From Apus apus (lineage: Eukaryota > Chordata > Aves > Apodiformes > Apodidae): a stretch of 64,000 bases of DNA. The position numbers and the translations under genes are program-made. The number at the start of each line of letters is the position of its first letter. Positions within the stretch are counted from its first letter, which is position 1. Location of the stretch: assembly GCF_020740795.1 (NCBI RefSeq), contig NC_067286.1, positions 13,712,633-13,776,632 on the forward strand. The letters run 5' to 3'. The notes below the pieces were generated by a model. The model was not told the origin of the DNA. It was given only the letters and a program-made list of their open reading frames with translations, and did not search any database. Below are positions 1-13,066 of the stretch, piece by piece.

Positions 1-439
1 ACCGCATCTCATCACATCTGCCAGCCTCTCTCTCCCTCTCTCTTTCATTTCCACATTCCCTTTGTTCCTGAAAAAAAAAAAAAAAAAAAAAAAAAATCTA
101 CACGTCACATCAGTCCCCAGATGCAGTCTACACCAAAGAAAAAAAAATGAATAATTCAATCAAACTGTGCATAGTCTCTAAGGCAATAAATCTATTGCAC
201 TTAAAGAAACGAAGGGTAATTACCGCTATAGAATTAGAATAAGGCCAGAGCGTGCAGGGATCCCAGGGTCTGTAAACTCCACGGTCAAATAAAGTTTCAT
301 TTATTTAATGCTTTGACAACGCCAATGTAAACTAAAGGGGAGGATCGGAACTTATTCCGGTTGGGTTTGAGAATGCTTGAAGTGAATATTATAAACGGAA
401 AGCGCCCGTCATCTGTAACAAACACAATGCAAGGAAGTA
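1..439. other. AT-rich flank of the first CpG island, no gene seen
   Basis: No coding exon is recognisable here. It holds a run of 26 A at 71-96 and otherwise mixed, non-repetitive sequence. It lies directly next to the CpG-rich block that starts near 440. If that block is a SOX6 first exon on the minus strand, this stretch is the beginning of its intron; that is inference from gene order. Confidence 0.4.
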
Positions 440-1800
440 GAAGTGTTTCACTGCATCACCTACAGGGTCCGTTCCCCCCTCCCTGATGAAGAGCAGACCA
501 CACTTCCACCGGCTTCAGCTGCTCTCTGCAAGTGCAACGGGAACCGCTGGCAGCCAGCAGCCGCCTTACCTGCTTCTAGATTGCCAATAAAACCTCACAA
601 AACTCAGGGTAACCGGCAATTTTGTTCCACGCTCTAGCGGAGAGAAGCCATGGGGAATTTGCACCGGCACGGATTGACTCGAAACGCTGTCCCTGACTTC
701 TGGATTTGTTCTGGGCTGAGTTTGGGGACTGCCTGCCGGGGGGCGGGGGGAGCACGCTGGGGAGCAGATCCCAGCTGGGCAGGCGGCGGCAGCGCAGCCG
801 GAGCCCAGCGACAGACCCGCCGAGGTAGGATGGAGGAGAGCCACACTTTTCCCTCTCCTACCTCTAACGTTGCTCTCTCGGCTCGGAGGTAAGATGACTC
901 TATATTGTTTATTCTCTTCGGGTAACTCAGGTCCCAGGGGCATGCTTCTGTATTAACGAGGGCGACGGCTCGGGGCTGTGTCTCAGATCGTTATACGCAA
1001 ATCAAGCTGGAGTTTAACGTCGGCATCTGCTGTTTTACACTTTCAATCGCGTTCTTTGTAAACTTCTCCTGGGGGGCTGGGGGAGGAGAGAGACAAGGAG
1101 GAGGAAAAAAACAACCGCAGGTGAGACTGTGTTGTTCAGCCGACACAGACTCTCGCTCTAATGCAGCCGGGCTTTGCGCCTGCCGGGAAGATTAAAAACA
1201 CCTTCCACTGACGTAGAGCATCGCGCATCTCCTATACCGCTTTAATAGACAGTTTTGATTTATCCAAAACATTAACGGAACTGTTATTCTAATAAAGGTA
1301 AACTAGAAAACACACTTGCCTCTCCGCTCACTTGGGCTTTGTTTATGTGCTTAAAACGCCACCGTGAGGCGAGTGCAAATAAAGCAGCGAGAGCGACCGC
1401 CTGCCAAGGAGCTCTCGGATTAGCACTTCGCAAAGCAAAACAAACAGCGTTAGCGGCGGCGCGAAAGTCATCGAAGAACCCACCGGCGGCAGCGCGGGGC
1501 GGCGGCTCCGCCACGGGAGCGCTGCCCCGCAGCCTCCCCCCGCCCGGGGGCTCCGCGGCCAGGCGAATTTAGGGAGATGGGAATACGCAGAGCAAAAACC
1601 CAAACGAGCGTTCTCCTTAACCATCTGACCCGAGTCCCTCTTTTTCCTGTGCCTTCCTCGCCAGCGCGGAGCGCGCCCCGCTCGTTCCCACGGCGGGACT
1701 CGGCGGGGTGAGGGCGGTGCAGCTCGGTGCCGCTCCCCCCGCGGCCGCCGCTCCTGCACAACGCATCACGCCTCCCTGCTCAAAGGCAGCTTCCTCTCGC
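440..1800. promoter_or_regulatory. CpG island, probable SOX6 alternative promoter / first-exon region
   Basis: The block is rich in G+C and CpG, especially 720-840 and 1440-1760, against AT-rich surroundings, as expected of a vertebrate promoter. Reading frames are open on both strands at once (for example 1343-1759 minus and 1339-1572 plus), a CpG-island artefact and not evidence of protein. A good minus-strand donor (AAGCAG then GTAAGG) ends a possible exon at 570. Plus-strand donors follow 888 (GGAG then GTAAGA) and 1120 (GCAG then GTGAGA). The next genes to the right are C11orf58 and PLEKHA7, which in human follow SOX6, so a 5' non-coding SOX6 exon on the minus strand is the best guess. 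No SOX6 protein sequence is present in the window. A divergent lncRNA is an alternative explanation for the plus-strand donors. Confidence 0.5.
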
Positions 1801-2049
1801 AGCGTGTGCCAGGGAGAACTTCTGACTCCTCTGCCCATCATCTGCCTCCTTTCCCTGGCCAAAATCAGGCCGGTCGCACTGCCCAGGCTTTCCTGGAGCA
1901 TTCTGCTTTTCAAGTTTTTGACGTGATTTCGAGTCAGAGGCTGGGTTTACAGTTTATCATCTACACTTGGGGTTGTTGGGTTTTTTTGTTTGGTTTTGGG
2001 AGGGGGGTTATTATTTATTTTTAATGGAAGGGTAATGGAAAAAAAATAA

Positions 2050-2069
2050 GGGGGGGGGGGGGGGGGGGG
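2050..2069 (+). repeat. Poly(G) run of 20
   Basis: Twenty consecutive G on the plus strand in an otherwise AT-rich setting, followed by GTGTGG. It can form G-quadruplex or slip during replication, and its exact length is uncertain in any assembly. Confidence 0.9.
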
Positions 2070-2323
2070 TGTGGAATAAATAAAAGACTAGGCTACTGCC
2101 TCAAACAGTACCTGGGGTGACACTGCTAACAGTTGCGGGGAAAGACCCAGCACAGTGAGTTTCTTAGGCACACTCCAGGCTCACGAAAGCTATAGGGATG
2201 GGTCCGCTTCAGGAGACACATCCTGTTATATAGGGGCACAATGCATCACAATACATTACAGTTCTCAGCCCTACTTCCACTAAAAGCCTTCAACCGGGAA
2301 GGGGTCCTCTGGTGGGGCTTGTA

Positions 2324-2380
2324 GCAGCTGCTGGTACCAATGCTGTCCCGCAGCTGCTGGTACCAATGCTGTCCCGCAGC
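2324..2380. repeat. 26-bp perfect tandem duplication
   Basis: A 26-bp unit starting GCAGCTGCTGGTACC is present twice head to tail (2324-2349 and 2350-2375), followed by the first five bases of a third copy. The two full copies are identical, so the duplication is recent or the array is polymorphic. Confidence 0.9.
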
Positions 2381-5300
2381 CACAGGAAATAATTCATCAC
2401 ATCAGGGCATCCTGGCACCCAGAAAAGCACTAACTGCACAGGCAAAGTTGAAATCACCAAACTCTTGGCTACAAGTTGCACTGGCAGTGTAAGCTCCGCA
2501 AATGAATCGTGAGAACGCTAATAGGAAGTTCCAACAAAAATATGGCGATTATATTAAGTCTGAATACTTGATACTTTGCAGGTATAGAGTAAAAAAATAA
2601 AAACAGTAGCTTAACTGTGGAAGGTGCTAACATTTCCACTGAAATGCTCCTCCTATTCTGGGTATTTCACCTAGCAGCTGGATTTGCCTACTTGTCATAT
2701 TAATAATTTTTCTACTCCCATCTCTGTATAACAGAAAGAGCATAAAAGACAATTAACATTAAAAAAAACCAGATCAATATTAGCAATGCTTTTAAATATA
2801 CTTTTTCAGAAGCAACCCAAGGCCATGCAAGAGATGCTTACAGCAATCATAATCACTCTAAGGCATGTCTTCCTTCAGCATACACCTGTGTGGCTTTACA
2901 CATTATACTGATATTCCCAGCTTCAGCTGGGAAAAGCTGAGCACATCTTGTGAATGAGGAAGAATGGAAAGATGTAGTGTCACATCTATAGCCACACAAA
3001 AATTTGAGGAGCTGGAAGGGGACACGGGCTAGAAGATCCCCTTACAGCCCTCAGTAATCCTGTTTTATGTTACCGCCCAGAGTAAATCATAGGTCAGTGA
3101 TACATAAAGATGAAAGTTGCTGAATATTTTCCTTAGAATCTCAAGTACAAAAACCCCTTTGCTAAACATGATTGCTGCAAAGCCCTATCAACCATTGCAA
3201 GGGTTTATCAACACACCACACTGCATTTCTTTTTGCACTGTCAGTGTCCCATTCTGGACAGCACATGCTGGAATTCTCCAGAGTATGTATAAGACTATAT
3301 TAGAACACTGTATTTATTCCATCAGTTAATCTTTGTATCATACCCCCACCCCCTAAAAAAAAGGCAGAATCTGAAAAACAAAGCACAATTTTTAAAGTTC
3401 CTGACCAAACCACCATGCTACAACAAGACTCTTTAACAAACAACCCCCCCCAAAAGCTAGAATAAATATACAAAGGTGTCTTTGACCTGAAGACTGGCCC
3501 ATGTTGTAAATAAATGAAATGCCTCTAAGCCACATATATATACCACATGAACATAAATAAAATTAATTCTCCAGATTAACCAGTGGTTTTGTATTTTATA
3601 TTACTTCTGCTGTGCACTTATAAATTGCATTTGTTTAAAGATGTTCCTGTGGGTTTATGATAATATGGCCTAATCTTGTAGGTCCTTGTCATTGTCAATT
3701 TTTTCACCCAGAGACTCAAGTTCTGTGCATATAAAGTGCATGCTTCTTATTAAGAGGATCAAAATGATGATGCTGGAAAGGATAAACTGTTTAGAAAACA
3801 TCAAGAAAAAAGGTGAAAATGTCTACAAATAAATTTTAGGGTACAAAGTTGTTTCAGATTGTCCCATTTTGCCTGGAGCTTATAACTATCATGGCATATT
3901 GAAAGTGTAGTATGGCTGTCTCCTCCCTTTGATCACCTCTTAGAACACTTTACATTTTCTAACCAAAATACGCAGTAGTAACTTCTTGCAACAAAGTTGA
4001 CTGAGAAGCAAATCACTGTACAAATCTTTCAAAACGTGTTTAAATATAGCTTGCTAAACCAGGAACATTGGGTAGAAACTGCTGAAAGCATTCAGACTAA
4101 CAAAATAAAATGTGACATGATCTCAACATATTTGAACATTCAATTATATTAAATGTTTTTCCAACATAATATCGAATTTAAGTGTGATTTAACTGCTTTG
4201 GAACCTTCCTAAGACAAATGACTGAAAGATCAAGGTGTTTTATTTCCTATTTGAATCAATAATCAATAAGTCTTGTAAAGGAGAATAACGCATTTTGAAT
4301 ATAAAACATACTTCCAAAAAAAATGCAAGTTAGACCAAATAAAATAACTATGTTTTGAGAGGAAAACTCCCTATTTTTAAAGTCATTGTAATCTATATAA
4401 CTATGAAGTAACTTGAATAAGGCATTTTACATTTGTCCTAAATTTTTTACTCAAGTAGAACACTCATTGATTCCAATGTGAGTGTTGCCTGAGTAATAGA
4501 GTTCCCTGTCAAGCTGTTAAAATCAGCTAACTTCTGAAAGCCCACAGATTGATGGAATAGTGTGATTATAGTAAAAGTATGTATTTAATATGGAAAAAAA
4601 AAATCAAGTTACAAGGCAAAGCTTTTTAACATTGACAATAAAAGAAGGCAGTAATAAAAGCAGATATTTTTAGGGGCTTTATAGTTCTCTGCCTCTTCAT
4701 GCTGACACTTGTGCTTTTGACTTCATTTATGTAAGTGAATCAGTACTCTCATGTCACAAGCATTTGAGGTTTAGCATCTAGGACAATAGAAATAAATTTG
4801 CCCTAAACATTCCACTAGCAAAACAAGACTATTTGTAAATCAATTGCAGTGGATTACACTTGTGTTATTTTGGAATGTCATATTTAAAAGTTTGTGACTG
4901 GTGATACACATTCTCTTTGTTTTAATTGAATAAACTCTTTATCAACATGACGTAGCAGAGCTAATTTTTATGAGAACATTTTAAAAAAACTAAAACTCCT
5001 TCAAAAAAAAGTACATCAAACAAACAAGAAACACTGACATACACCTTTTTCTCATTACTTGTTAAATGAGGTACTCAAAGCTTAATTCTAACAAGAACAG
5101 TAAGAAAATAAACGTTAACTCTACTCAGTGGTATTAGCATAGTTGAAATTGTAGTTTATAAATTTTTGAGAGCACCGGCATCATGATATGGTTGTCATAG
5201 AAACTGCAACAATATGTCATTTCAACTAATTTTACATGCAGTGATATTGAAGTCCGTGTAACAATTCTTTTAAGAAGTTCTAGAATATTGAAAAGCAGTA

Positions 5301-8300
5301 AATATCAACATGAACAGGCAGCAGTACTCTGATTATTAGCTAGTTAACAGAACAGGAAAAATTCTAAATTATTTTAAAACTATAAACAAGCTGGAGAAAC
5401 CAGTTAAGCAGGCTTTGACTTTGAAATCACCAAACTTAACAGATGAAACCTACAGAAACACTCAAACTCTATCTGAAAAAAAGTCTCTTTTCCCAGTGAA
5501 GCACATTTGGCAAAATATGTTAAAAAACGAGATTTATTCCTAAGAAATATAAAATATGAAATAATTTTAAATCATGAATGTTCCTTTTGTGTGTGCAAGA
5601 AGCAAAAGTCAAACGTTACAAAACTAGGACCATAATACAATATTTTTTTAAAAAGCTTTAAAGGTAGAAAACATAACATGAATAGATTTATTTTTCCTGT
5701 ATAATGCAGCTACTGTGTTATGAATGCTGCCTTAAGTAAATCATTGCCAGACACACTCAACTGACATTAGTGACTTGATTATTAGAACAGAAAAGCTAAC
5801 CAAAATAAAGGCAGGGGTTTAAAAAAAAAAGTAAAAAATTGTATTGTAACAACATAAAATTGATTTCTTTATTTTTGCTGTTACAAGATAGTATGAACAT
5901 ATACTTGTTTTCTTATTGCATATGTACGATAGAAAACCTAATCCATTAGTTTATACATGAAAGAAAATTCTGAGCAGATCCTAATGAGAAAAAAAATGTT
6001 GATTTTCAACACCATTTTATACAGTAATCAATAATTACATAGTTTATTTTGTTAAAATTTACTCAGTTGCCACACACTAGAATATGCAAGACCTTCCAAA
6101 CTGAAACATGAAACAAGCAAATTTTTGTAAGTAAATAAAAACTATCAATATTAAAAAAAAACCAAAACATAAAAGGGAAGGGGAGGGGGAAGAAAAACCA
6201 CTGCCTAGAGAAGCTATCTGCAGTGAGAAAGAAGAAGCATCTAGAGCTATCCTTTCTGATAGGATTAAGGAATGCTACAAAAGAAGCATTTCAATCTCTG
6301 GTTTTCCCTGACAATTAACAATGAAAAGCAGATGTTTACAAAGCTATTTTACATGCTCGTTTATAAGATGCTAAAAGATGGTTTGTGGATGGTAAGAAGG
6401 AAGAGCTGGATAACTGCTTGTCTGGTGTATATTTAAAAGCATTTTCATTGGCTCAGTTATTCTTAATAATGAAAGAAACACTTTGTGCTGTATAGCTGTG
6501 ACTATAGAAAACTGCCGTCATAAAGTCCTCAACAAACTCTTAAGATGCAATTTACAAAGATAATAATAACACAGAATTATTTCACTTCTCTGAATGCTAC
6601 ACATTTGCATACCAGGACTGTGTACAATATCCTCATAATGCACATTCATAACAACAAGGACTTTTTAACATTGCAAGGCACAAGATCTGTGCATTAAAAA
6701 TCTACAGTTCCAAGTTTTCCTTTTTGGTGGGAAACCATTTGCACAAACCAGATGCTCTGCATCTCCATGGGGTAAGCCCACAGTCAGTCTGACACCTTTA
6801 TTACATGGGATCATATAGAGAACATTAAGAAACACTGGAAGGTAGCAACAATATTAATAAATTCCCTCCGATATAGAAACATGGCAAACGAACATTTCAC
6901 ACAAATTTACACAGTCTGGTCCATGAGTCAGGAGATGCAAGTCCTGTTCCTGGCTGTGCTACAAACCTAGAATGCTTTTGAACAAATCACTTACACCAAG
7001 TCACTTGTGTAGAAAAAAAATCAAAGAATGTATGCCTCGAGCTCAATTTAGATAGATTTGTATCTGCTAATATTGCATGCCTGCAAATGTAGGCATGTGT
7101 CTCCGAAAAGCTAGGGCCTACCCTTTTTGGACTTTTCATCTTCTTACTCTGTTTCTCTACATGGAGAGAGACGGTTGGGAGATTTAACTCATCAAAGACT
7201 TCTCACATATCAACTATATTTATGCATAACAAAATTACCATTAAAAGTCCCAGCCCTGCGAAGACTCATATGCACGTTTCACTTCACACATTTGTAGTAG
7301 TCCAATTTAGTCTAATAGAATTATTCACTCTGTATCATTCTAGGCATATAAGCTTCTGCAGTATCAGGAACTAAGTTAATGAAATAGATAATGCGTAAAA
7401 GCACTCATACAAGTTAGTAATGGGGTTCAGGCTTCCCATTCTTAAAGTCCTACTTTATATTTAATAGAAGGATTTTTAAAACATTGCTAATATAATGTTC
7501 TGGTATAAGTAAGAAGATGCATAGATGACATTAAAAACAATGCTGTCTTATCATATCTACATTTTCAAAACAAACAAAGCCTGCTTTGTGACATGCAAAA
7601 TAATAAAAAACCCTTCCATTCTAATAATAAAAGATACTCATAAATCACCTGGGTGTTGCCACCATCCAAGCTGGTTTTGGTTTTCACCTCAGACACTGAA
7701 TAAATTTTGATTTCTGTTAATGCTTATGCTATTTCTACTACTTATTCAGTTGTGAATGAATATATTACACTAAAGTACAAAAATATTTAATTCATATTAG
7801 TTGGCCAGATTTAATTCCTCGATGGGCTCTGCTGCAACTCAGACTTCCCATCAACAGGCTACTCTCAGACTAAAATTATGCTACATACATAATAACATGC
7901 AAAATAGGTCAAGTTTCCAACTTGCAGCTACAGCCATGCTTAACTTGACCCAAATGGATACTGCTCACATGGATAAAACTAAACATGCATATAAATGTTT
8001 ACAGAATTTGGTCTGAAAGTAACAAACAGTCTTCCTCATTTGGATGGATTGTTACCATAACACAAATTATTTACACAGAAATCTAAAAGCAAGGCATAAT
8101 TGAAAATATTTTGTATACCTTTCAACAAAGACCATGAGGAAAATACCTTCCCAGCAGATGTTATTGGGAGAGCAGATAGGGACAAAAGAAAGCAGCTTCT
8201 CCCTCAGCCTGTAAATGCCTGCACTGGTACTGCACTAATGCCAAGTACCAAATCAGCTAATACAATGCAGCTCGCAACTCCCTGTTTTTTCTAGTCCATG

Positions 8301-8553
8301 ATCCTCAGCCCAGAGACACAAAAGTTATCCTTCCCTTCTCCCGCCTCTTCTTCCCACAGAAATTATACTCCTGGCTGGATCCTTGAATGCTGGCCTGCCA
8401 CAGCCACAGAGGAGGGGACACAATCTGCCTCTGTCTCAGTATTCTGCCGTTATTTTAATTTGATGGCATTTTAATAATATGGAATGGTTAGCTTTCTCAG
8501 ACTACCATCTGAAATGTCTGTGACTAAGGTTTCTGTACCATGAGTTTTTCCTT

Positions 8554-8571
8554 CTTTTTTTTTTTTTTTTT
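8554..8571. repeat. Poly(T) run
   Basis: An uninterrupted run of 18 T. No retroposon body is recognisable next to it, so it is called a simple repeat. Confidence 0.85.
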
Positions 8572-11500
8572 CTGTTCTGAAGATGTATTCCAGTTGGTTT
8601 CCAATTCATGCAATAGAAAGCTATGCCCCAGGTGAACATTATAGTATTAAAAAAAATCATTCAAGAAATGTTCAGAGTGTTTAGCAAAGAAGCCCATGCT
8701 CATGGAAGTTGGAATTAAAAAGAAAAATATGTTGAACAAAAGGAGAGCACTTTAGAATCAGTATGGACACACCCCCCCCAAATCCCCAACTCTTATGATC
8801 AGCGAGTTAACAACTTCTTTAGCATGGTAATTTTCCACTTAAGCACTGAAACCTAAACCTAGATTGTAAAGCAGGATTCAAAGGGTCATAACATCCGACT
8901 TTGCTTTTCCTGTCCTTTCTAGAACTGAGTCGCAAAGAAAATTTGTCATATTTTGGTTTTTAATGTATAAAACTGGGAAGATCTGATTTCTGGAACTAGC
9001 AATGTATTGGATGTGAATGCACGTATCCACTGTAGCCACACATGATGAACCTTTTATAAAATATCCTCCATAGTCATTGTGTTCCGCACAGGCAGCAATT
9101 CCTACGAAACAAAACACTGACATACTTTCTAAGGTTCTGGGTCAAAGGAGGTGAAACAAGGATTTGTTAAGGCCTATTTAATTAAAGACTGAGATAGAAA
9201 AAGACTAAAATCTGTGCTTTAAGTGTAGTACACCATACTGAATCCTTTTTCAATTTTAAAAAACCCATCCCTCTCCTATACAGTATCTGGCACTCTTGTT
9301 TTCTAAGAGTGAAAGTCAAACTTTTCAAAGCCCTTAGATGAGCAACTTGTTTCTTTTTGCTCAAAAAACTAATGAAAAATACAAATCCTTTGATTTAGAG
9401 AAAAGCTTTATTTTGTGGAGAACATTAAGAGGTTTTACTGTTGATATTTTCACATTAATATACATTATTTATCTCCACAGGGTGGCAAAAAAGAGAAAAT
9501 TGCAAAGACTTACTGGGTGGCAGGAAGTGGGATTCACTATAATCAACAGCAGCAGGGGACTCTTTGAGGTTGTGTTGCAAGATATATTCAAGATTTTAGC
9601 AGAAAGAAAATAATTGCATTTAATATTGTGCGGGTGGCAAATAACATATGTTCAATCTTTTCCAGCTTTTATACTTATATTCAGATTTAGACTTTTGCCC
9701 TTTAGATGCAGAGATACTACGCCTTAAGATCTGGGTACTTTTTTTTTTTAGAACACTCACACAGAGAATGTCCTATTATCATACCAGCCTAAAGAAAGAG
9801 TGGAACTGCAGCCTGAGAGTGGGTTTCTATGGCACCTTAAACCAACAAACACACAGGTTAACAGAGCCTTGTCTTCCATCCTTTCTCTACCAACTAAGCA
9901 TTTCTATTCTTTCCCTTGCATCAGCACTAACACCCACATAAGTGTGCAGGAGCCAACCCAGGGAGGTGGCTTGTCTGGAAGCTAACCCCACAAAAGTTAG
10001 GAAAAAAAAGAACAACCAAACAAAAAAACTTTTCAGCCAGATTTGCTCCAAGGAGCAATTCACAGAATGATCAGACAAGAGCTAGTGCCAGAACAGCACA
10101 GAAGGTGGAAACACAGAGCCAGAGGCAATAGAGGAGAGGACAAGGCAGCCCAAATTTAGATCAACTCCAGCTGTGATGGACCCAGAGCCGGAGCCAGCCT
10201 GACCGCTTACAAGCTTCCTCTAAAACCTCTCCACTTTCTTTGAAAACACTGTGATAGAATGAGTAAGTATACAGAGATTAAACTGCCAAAATGCCAAAGA
10301 AATAAAATCAGGATTCTTACTTAAACACTAAACAAGACAAGAGGCAAGAAGAAACCCCCCATGGTCTTACAGCTATCTACCAGACTTTCTATAGAATGTA
10401 AGAGGCAAGAGCAACTCATTCCTGACTAGAGATATGCAGACCACACTTTTGGCTAAATTTCTACTTTCTAAGGCTTCATTGTGTAGTTGTGGGTTGACAG
10501 GAAGGCATTAGCACTGACTTCAGAAAGCAGTACTCATAGTTTGCAGGATTCCGTATCACTATCATTACAAAACGCATTATTCTACATGGTATTTTTTGCA
10601 ATGCAATCATCATGGAGATGAGAAGATAAGGTAGAGACAGCTTGAGAAGGATTAGAAAAGACTGAAACCAAGAAAACTAGGAGCTAGCATTTGGAAAACT
10701 GATAGTGCAGAACACCAGCATGTATCTTAATTCAGCCATCCCACATCCACAGGAATATGAATCTTTTGTTACTTGAGGATAAAGAAGTATTAAGAACAAC
10801 CAAATTTACCCTGGCTTAAGTTTGTAAGGGCAGCTATGCAAACACAATGAAGTGTTGTAAAACTGAATGAAAAGAAAGGAGATTTCTAATATTACAATCA
10901 CACTGTAAATAAAACAAAATCTCATATGATGCCTATAGTAACAATGCTAAGAAAAAATACCTCTGTGAAAGGCAGATTTTCTTACAGCTTTAGAAACTGC
11001 AGACAAAAGCTAAAAGGAAGATATAAGGATTGGCATGTTAATTGCTGAAAGAGAACAGGCAATTTGCAAGTAAATTTGATTAGATATGTAAGCCAGCTAC
11101 ATGGAGATTGACTCAGACCACTGAGATATTTTATTAGTTTATGTTTGTGAAGTACATAGATAAATGAAGAGTTCTTAGTCAGTATGTTTAGATTTCCCCT
11201 CTGCAGTCTGTACTAGTTGGAAGGAAGATAAAAACTGTCACTGATTTAGGGAAAAATATCTAAGAAAAGATGAGAAAGTTTGATAATCACCAACTGACTT
11301 GCCAAGAAGGCCCAGAATGAAGGAATCTAACAGAAAACAAAGTGACATGTGGACCGTGAAACCTCTGTTTCTATGAATATAAACCAACTATCAGATAATT
11401 CTCTGAATCTAACTAGGACAAACCAGTATTTACAGATACATTTGTACTCCCACTGCTGTAGTATCTTTCTGTGCTGTATTACAAATATTCTAGGATCTTC

Positions 11501-11799
11501 TGCTTATAACTTGAGAAAATTAGCATAAATTATATTGAGACATAAAAAGATTTCCAAAAGTTAAGTAGAATTGTCAAGGTATATTAAAGATTAACACAAA
11601 CATTTCAACATATGATGGAATCAAAATGCCTGCTTCTGCAGTGGACAGCAGTAAGGAGAAGAGTGTAAAGGATACTTCAAGGGGTAAATGCTAGAAAACA
11701 GCTGTAAAAGGAATTTATAGAAGAGAAAAGCAAGCAGAAGTAATTCACATTCAATCAATTGATTTTCAGATTTGGAGAATTATTGGATAACAGTTTTCT

Positions 11800-11833
11800 A
11801 GAAATAAAAGTTTCTCAGAAATAAAAGTTTCAT
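11800..11833. repeat. 17-bp tandem duplication
   Basis: The unit AGAAATAAAAGTTTCTC is followed at once by AGAAATAAAAGTTTCAT: two copies of 17 bp with changes only at the end. Confidence 0.8.
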
Positions 11834-12375
11834 GTGTGACTGTCCCCCAGCCCTTTGTATAGATAGTGAGTAAGGGAAGGAAAAGAATTAGATTTATGAA
11901 GCTTTGATTACTGATCTGTCCTGGTTAAGATAGTAAGAGCAAAGTTTATTTGAGTTAATCCAATTTGGATGTATATTGATTTTTGTCGTTGTTGTTAGCA
12001 ACATTGCTATGTTACACTTTCTGTTGTCTTGGGCACGCAGAAAGCATCCTGGGAAGGGAAAAGTAAATGGCAAGGGGAAGAATAGGATGGCATCTCCGAG
12101 TCTGGAAGAAGGAAACACAAGCTTTGATGATACAACTGTAAACACACCTGTAAATCCCATGTCTTCCTGGTTTGCTTTGTTTATATAGATTTGGTAGCAG
12201 CCCTCAAAACTGAGTTCTCATTAGTCAAACAGATCAAGTTAGTTGAAATCAAACTGCCTGTAGGAGCTCAGCTCAACAATTCAACCACACTTAGTGCTAG
12301 AATTAATTAGATTACACATCTGAACATAATTCCTTAGGGAATTTGTCACAGACACAGGACTGTTATTATTTTCTT

Positions 12376-12425
12376 AAACAAGCAAACAAAACCCAACAAA
12401 CAAACAAAACAAACAAAAACATACC
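12376..12425. repeat. AAAC/AAACA-rich low-complexity tract
   Basis: A/C-only low-complexity sequence dominated by AAAC units, running into ATACCCCCC. No mobile element body is attached. Confidence 0.7.
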
Positions 12426-13034
12426 CCCCTAAAACCCATGAAAAACCAAGCACAGTTTCATCTTAACAGAAGAAAGACAGCAAAATGTACGAATAAGAAT
12501 ATAAGGACCATAGATTGTCTTTCCTATCTACAGTATTTTAATCTAGGAAATACCACTCTTGTCCAAGTCAGGCAACACAGAGTGGAGTGCCCAGATTTTA
12601 ACCAAAAGTCTTTTTAATCAGTATGTGTTGAATACAACTGTATACCTCTGAGTGAAGCCTGGAACTGCTGCCTTCAGAGCAGATGCTTCAGGCAATGTTT
12701 TGCAATTACCCCATAGCATGTACCACAGGACTGTTCAATCCAGCATGCTTCTTCACAGTCTTACCATCACAAAAAATTATGATACACCTACAGAAAGCAC
12801 TACAATAATACAAAAACACATTTCTTACCTAACATTTAAAATACTGCTACCAGTGGGGGGAGATCACTGGTCTCTTTTTGTAATGAGTCAATTATGTCAA
12901 ACGTCCTTTCTATCAGATGTTGGTCACTGCAAGAATTCATGGGTAATTGGTGATCTTTTAAAACACTGGATTGTCACTTACCTCCTGTTATACCCGCAGA
13001 AATATGTCCTTTCCTGATTAGATGTTTTGGTACC

Positions 13035-13062
<28 letters not shown>
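13035..13062. repeat. Poly(A) run of 28, followed by a CA-rich patch
   Basis: Twenty-eight A in a row, then a short (CA)n-like patch near 13083-13095, and a T run at about 13219-13233. I looked for a retroposon between them and found none. Confidence 0.85.

Positions 13063-13066
<4 letters not shown>

Noticed and set aside
1343-1759. 138-codon minus-strand frame in the first CpG island
   Set aside because: Other frames on both strands are also open here; no SOX6 or other protein similarity is visible. More likely a non-coding exon or promoter.
12652-13017. 121-codon plus-strand frame
   Set aside because: No recognisable domain, no supporting splice sites or promoter, and embedded in unique AT-rich sequence.
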